Shown here: piece by piece, positions 61,139-64,000 of the stretch
Numbering within the stretch: the first letter of the stretch is position 1
Layout: the number at the start of each line of letters is the position of its first letter
Origin: Parabacteroides distasonis ATCC 8503
Lineage (GTDB): Bacteria > Bacteroidota > Bacteroidia > Bacteroidales > Tannerellaceae
Assembly: GCF_000012845.1 (NCBI RefSeq)
Contig: NC_009615.1
Location: 4,404,501 to 4,468,500, forward strand
Direction: 5' to 3'
Length of the DNA: 64,000 bases
The notes under the pieces: model-generated
What the model was told of the DNA's origin: nothing
Seen by the model: only the letters and a program-made list of their open reading frames with translations
The model's database searches: none
Made by a program: the position numbers and the translations under genes

Positions 61139-62845
61139 ATGTACAGATTGGTTCAACGAAGAGGAATTATAGGTTTATTTTGCTTGCTGTTCGTCGCAAG
61201 TAGCGTAGTGCCGGGATGGGCGCAAAAAGATAACCGCTTTGAGGTGAGTAAGAACCTAGACATTTTCAATTCTTTATTGAAAGAAGTAGAGATGTTCTAC
61301 GTGGATTCAGTGGATGTGGATAAAACCGTTCAGCGGGGAATCGAGGCAATGTTGGCTGGTTTAGATCCTTATACGGAATACTATCCTGAGCAAAAAACGG
61401 AGGAATTGAGTCTGATGACGACCGGCGAATACGGAGGTATCGGTTCCTTGATCCGTCAGCGTAACAACGAGGGAGGCGTGATGATTGCCGAGCCTACCGA
61501 GGGAATGCCGGCCGATTTAGCGGGTCTGAAGCCGGGCGATCTGATCTTGGCGATCGATACGATCGATGTTTCCAAGGCGACAAACTCCCGGGTCAGCGAG
61601 TTGTTGAAAGGTGTTCCGAATACGAAGATGGTTTTGACGATCCAACGTCCGGGCGAGAAGAAACCCCGGAAGTTCGAGATTACCCGTAAGCAGATCACGA
61701 CACCTCAAGTTACTTACTACGGGGTTAAGAATGACAGTATCGGTTATATTTATCTAAAGGCATTTACTATCAAGAGTGCTCAAGAGGTGAAAGAGGCGTT
61801 CTTGGACTTAAAGAAAAATCATAATATCAAGTCTTTGGTACTGGATTTGCGCGGTAACGGCGGCGGCGTGCTGGAAGGTGCCGTACAAATCGTAGGTATG
61901 TTCGTACCGAAAGGCAGCGAGGTGCTTTCAACGAAAGGAAAGATCAAGCAATGGGATCGTACGTACCGAACCTCTACGGAGCCTTTGGATACGGTAATGC
62001 CGTTGGCTATATTGATCAATGGAGGTACGGCTTCCGCCGCTGAGATCGTATCGGGATCTTTGCAGGATATGGATCGTGCCGTGTTGGTGGGACAACGTTC
62101 GTTTGGTAAGGGGTTGGTGCAAGCTCCTCGTGACCTGCCTTATAATGGAAAAGTGAAAATCACGATGAGTAAATACTATATCCCGAGTGGCCGTTGCATC
62201 CAGCAAATCGATTATTCGCACCGGAAAGAGGATGGTAGCGTGGCTGCTATTCCGGATAGCTTGACTTCCGTATTCTATACGTCCAAGAAGCGTCCGGTTC
62301 GTGATGGTGGTGGCGTACGTCCGGAGTTTGAGGTGAAGGAGCCGAAAGTGCCTACCATGATGTATTATTTGGCGGCGGATACGGTCTTGTTCGACTTCGT
62401 TACGGATTGGGCACAAAAGCATAAGACAATCGCTCCTATCGAGGAATTTACGGTTTCCGATGAGGATTTCGAAGCTTTGAAGCAATACGCCAAGTCCAAG
62501 AATTTCACGTATGACCGCCAAAGCGAGAAAGTATTGAGGAACTTAAAAGAAGTGGCTGAGTTCGAGGGGTATCTGGAGGAGGATTCTACTGCGTTCAAGG
62601 AATTAGAGGCTAAGCTGACTCCGAATCTGGAAAAAGATTTCGATCGTTTCAAGGATGAGGTGAAACGAGTAATGGCCGCCGAGATCGTAAAACGTTATTA
62701 TTACCAACGAGGAGAGTTGCAAGAAAGCTTGAAAGATGATCTTGTATTGGAGAAAGCGTTGGAGGTATTGGGCGATCCGGATTTATACAGGCGTACATTG
62801 AGCGTGCCGGTTGAGTTGGAAGCGGCCACCAAGGGTACCGAATAG
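61139..62845 (+). CDS. Periplasmic S41-family carboxy-terminal processing protease
   Basis: 568 residues with a signal peptide (LFCLLFVASSVVPGWAQ). A PDZ domain at about 90-175 (GGIGSLIRQ, PADLAGLKPGDLILAIDTIDV) precedes the S41 fold with LDLRGNGGGVLEGAV, catalytic Ser in GGTASAAEIVSGSLQD, and Lys in RSFGKGLVQ. A helical C-terminal extension (about 430-560) is added. CtpA-type enzymes trim periplasmic or wall-linked proteins. Confidence 0.94.
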   Translation: MYRLVQRRGIIGLFCLLFVASSVVPGWAQKDNRFEVSKNLDIFNSLLKEVEMFYVDSVDVDKTVQRGIEAMLAGLDPYTEYYPEQKTEELSLMTTGEYGGIGSLIRQRNNEGGVMIAEPTEGMPADLAGLKPGDLILAIDTIDVSKATNSRVSELLKGVPNTKMVLTIQRPGEKKPRKFEITRKQITTPQVTYYGVKNDSIGYIYLKAFTIKSAQEVKEAFLDLKKNHNIKSLVLDLRGNGGGVLEGAVQIVGMFVPKGSEVLSTKGKIKQWDRTYRTSTEPLDTVMPLAILINGGTASAAEIVSGSLQDMDRAVLVGQRSFGKGLVQAPRDLPYNGKVKITMSKYYIPSGRCIQQIDYSHRKEDGSVAAIPDSLTSVFYTSKKRPVRDGGGVRPEFEVKEPKVPTMMYYLAADTVLFDFVTDWAQKHKTIAPIEEFTVSDEDFEALKQYAKSKNFTYDRQSEKVLRNLKEVAEFEGYLEEDSTAFKELEAKLTPNLEKDFDRFKDEVKRVMAAEIVKRYYYQRGELQESLKDDLVLEKALEVLGDPDLYRRTLSVPVELEAATKGTE

Positions 62846-62859
62846 GCGGGTTTCTGCCG

Positions 62860-62928
62860 ATGCCCATTCAAAGGGCCTTACAATGCCCATTCAAGCGAGC
62901 TTACGATGCCCATTGTCAGCTCCCTTGA
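62860..62928. repeat. Three tandem 23-bp repeat units, second locus
   Basis: Units start at 62860, 62883 and 62906, same ATGCCCATT core and same period as at 3740-3831. The right end is inverted against the first unit (CCCTTGAATGGGCAT at 62922-62936), so a large hairpin can form. The array spans the gap between two convergent genes and runs into the last codons of the phosphoesterase (MPIQGS). Confidence 0.8.
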
Positions 62929-64000
62929 ATGGGCATCGTGCTTTTCCCTCTTTCGCCAGTCTGTTTGGGGGCTTTGAAGCGGATATGCAATACGACCAAT
63001 TCCGAGACGGTTCCCACCCGATAAGGAGGTCCTGCTATACCAATGCCGGAAGATACATAGAATTGCGTAGGTCCTTTCTTATAATATCCGTACGGGCATT
63101 CATACACAAGCTTCATCAGTAGGGGATAAGGCCATAACTGCCCGTTATGCGTATGTCCGTGCAGTCCCAAATCCACCCCATTCATATTCATCTCGGCGAA
63201 CGACCAAGGTTGATGATCCAAAACGATAATCGGTTTGCCGGTATCCACCCCTTCCATTAACGAATGAAGCGATTTTCGTTTCTTATGGATGAAATCATCC
63301 CTCCCTATCAAATAAAAAGTTGAGTCCGGTTGGACCACCGAGTCTATTAGTAGCGTACCTCCGGTCTTTTGCAGCCAACGATATTTCGCGTTCCGGTTTG
63401 CCCGGTATTCATGATTCCCGTAAATGATATATACTCCCAACGGAGCTTTTAATTGTTTTAAATCATCCTCTATGTGGGCGTTTTCCGCGAACCGGGATTC
63501 ATAATCCATAATATCCCCCGCTAATACCACCATATCCGGATGCTGTGCGTTGCTGAGCGCCACATATTTTTGTACCAAGTCCTTCCCGATAACCTCTCCG
63601 ATATGTAAGTCGCTCATCATGACAATAGTCAGGCTATCCCGATCCCCTGCGGCTTTGGGCAACGTGATATATACGTTCTTAACAATCGGATTCATTACCG
63701 TATGGTATGCGTGAATCATTAAACCGGTAACACCGAATACGATAAGAAAAAACAGGGTTAGCTTGGTTTGCTGCCAATGCCCTTTCATCCATTTGGGGAA
63801 CCATGGCTTGATACGTTGGGAGAGCCTGATCAACTCAAGTACCAAGAGAGATAAAGTGATATAAATGGACGCTATATACCAAGTGTTACAGATGTATTGG
63901 ATCGTGATTATCACGTTATCAGGTAGTTCATTCCTAAAAATAAATCCGAAAAAATAAAGCGATAGTTCGAGTACGAAAAACAAGATAAAAGGAATCCGGC
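62916..64000 (-). CDS. Membrane metallophosphoesterase (5' end beyond the window)
   Basis: At least 360 residues; the frame stays open to the window edge and the only start inside is a TTG at 63983, so the true start probably lies outside. Three membrane segments (N-terminal third) precede a calcineurin-like domain: VMMSDLHIGEVIG, LAGDIMDYES, YGNHEYRANRN, LDHQPWSF and LGLHGHTHNGQLWP. YkuE-type relatives hydrolyse phosphodiesters at the membrane. Its last six codons are formed by the 23-bp repeat, so the C-terminus may have been altered by it. Confidence 0.88.
   Translation of the reverse strand, partial: RIPFILFFVLELSLYFFGFIFRNELPDNVIITIQYICNTWYIASIYITLSLLVLELIRLSQRIKPWFPKWMKGHWQQTKLTLFFLIVFGVTGLMIHAYHTVMNPIVKNVYITLPKAAGDRDSLTIVMMSDLHIGEVIGKDLVQKYVALSNAQHPDMVVLAGDIMDYESRFAENAHIEDDLKQLKAPLGVYIIYGNHEYRANRNAKYRWLQKTGGTLLIDSVVQPDSTFYLIGRDDFIHKKRKSLHSLMEGVDTGKPIIVLDHQPWSFAEMNMNGVDLGLHGHTHNGQLWPYPLLMKLVYECPYGYYKKGPTQFYVSSGIGIAGPPYRVGTVSELVVLHIRFKAPKQTGERGKSTMPIQGS

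Noticed and set aside
61928..62521. 197-codon minus-strand ORF opposite the S41 protease
   Set aside because: The protease motifs on the plus strand are unmistakable; the antisense frame lacks any.

Overview
The window reads as a chromosomal segment of a gut Bacteroidales bacterium, most likely Parabacteroides (close to P. distasonis). The reasons are the TAnnTTTG-type -7 promoter elements, the fused SecDF, a 34-residue protein of the Bacteroides 'smalltalk' kind, a UpxY-like NusG-type antiterminator heading a capsule locus, and a tyrosine recombinase gene placed directly against an inverted-repeat-flanked segment upstream of that antiterminator. The genus is an inference from layout, not from a database match.

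Bases 1-18500 are mostly core genome. A signalling block comes first: the tail of one histidine kinase, a kinase-like protein that has lost its phospho-accepting histidine, an intact soluble kinase, and a response regulator fused to a SpoIIE/PP2C-type phosphatase, followed by a His-rich lipoprotein. Then come a TPR protein, topA, a ferritin-like/VIT1 membrane protein with argS, HU, two rhomboid proteases and an EEP-family membrane protein, two DUF4468-like exported proteins and secDF.

Bases 17567-46485 form a capsular polysaccharide (CPS) locus. It starts with a tyrosine recombinase, a ~380-bp segment bounded by 17-bp inverted repeats (a likely phase-variable promoter), the UpxY-like regulator and a set of small CPS-associated genes (amidase, smalltalk-like peptide, HU-like protein, two paralogous small proteins). 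The biosynthetic genes suggest: (i) a 4-amino-4,6-dideoxy-HexNAc initiating sugar (PglF/WbpM-like dehydratase, DegT aminotransferase, PglD-like acetyltransferase, PglC-like transferase); (ii) a dTDP-3-amino-3,6-dideoxyhexose (RfbB, two FdtA-like cupins, FdtB-like aminotransferase); (iii) a CDP-polyol/LicD phosphotransfer branch; and (iv) an acyl branch with two acyl carrier proteins, KAS III, SDR reductase, hexapeptide and GNAT acyltransferases, a VOC protein and an FkbH-like HAD protein. Wzx, Wzy-like, GT4-like, WbsX-like and deacetylase genes complete it. The middle of the locus (about 26.4-36.8 kb and 41.2-44.2 kb) is visibly more AT-rich than its ends, as expected for a mosaic cassette.

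Bases 44160-47860 are a decayed mobile/toxin zone: remnants of an IS66-type helper ORF, an MNT nucleotidyltransferase with a stop-interrupted HEPN partner, the last CPS aminotransferase, a possible second IS66 scrap, an intact VapBC-like pair with a palindromic operator, and a 26-codon stub of a zeta-toxin gene.

Bases 47975-54293 hold a compact histidine-degradation operon (hutU, formimidoyltransferase, hutI, cyclodeaminase, hutH) that releases glutamate and loads one-carbon units on tetrahydrofolate. The rest is housekeeping: an acyltransferase-3 protein, Mrp/ApbC, TrmB, a GT87-GT2 fusion, three tandem tRNA-Asn genes, a PfkB-family kinase, an S41 protease and a membrane metallophosphoesterase running off the right edge. 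Two short repeat families, a 23-bp tandem repeat and a palindromic element, each occur twice in non-coding DNA far apart in the window.
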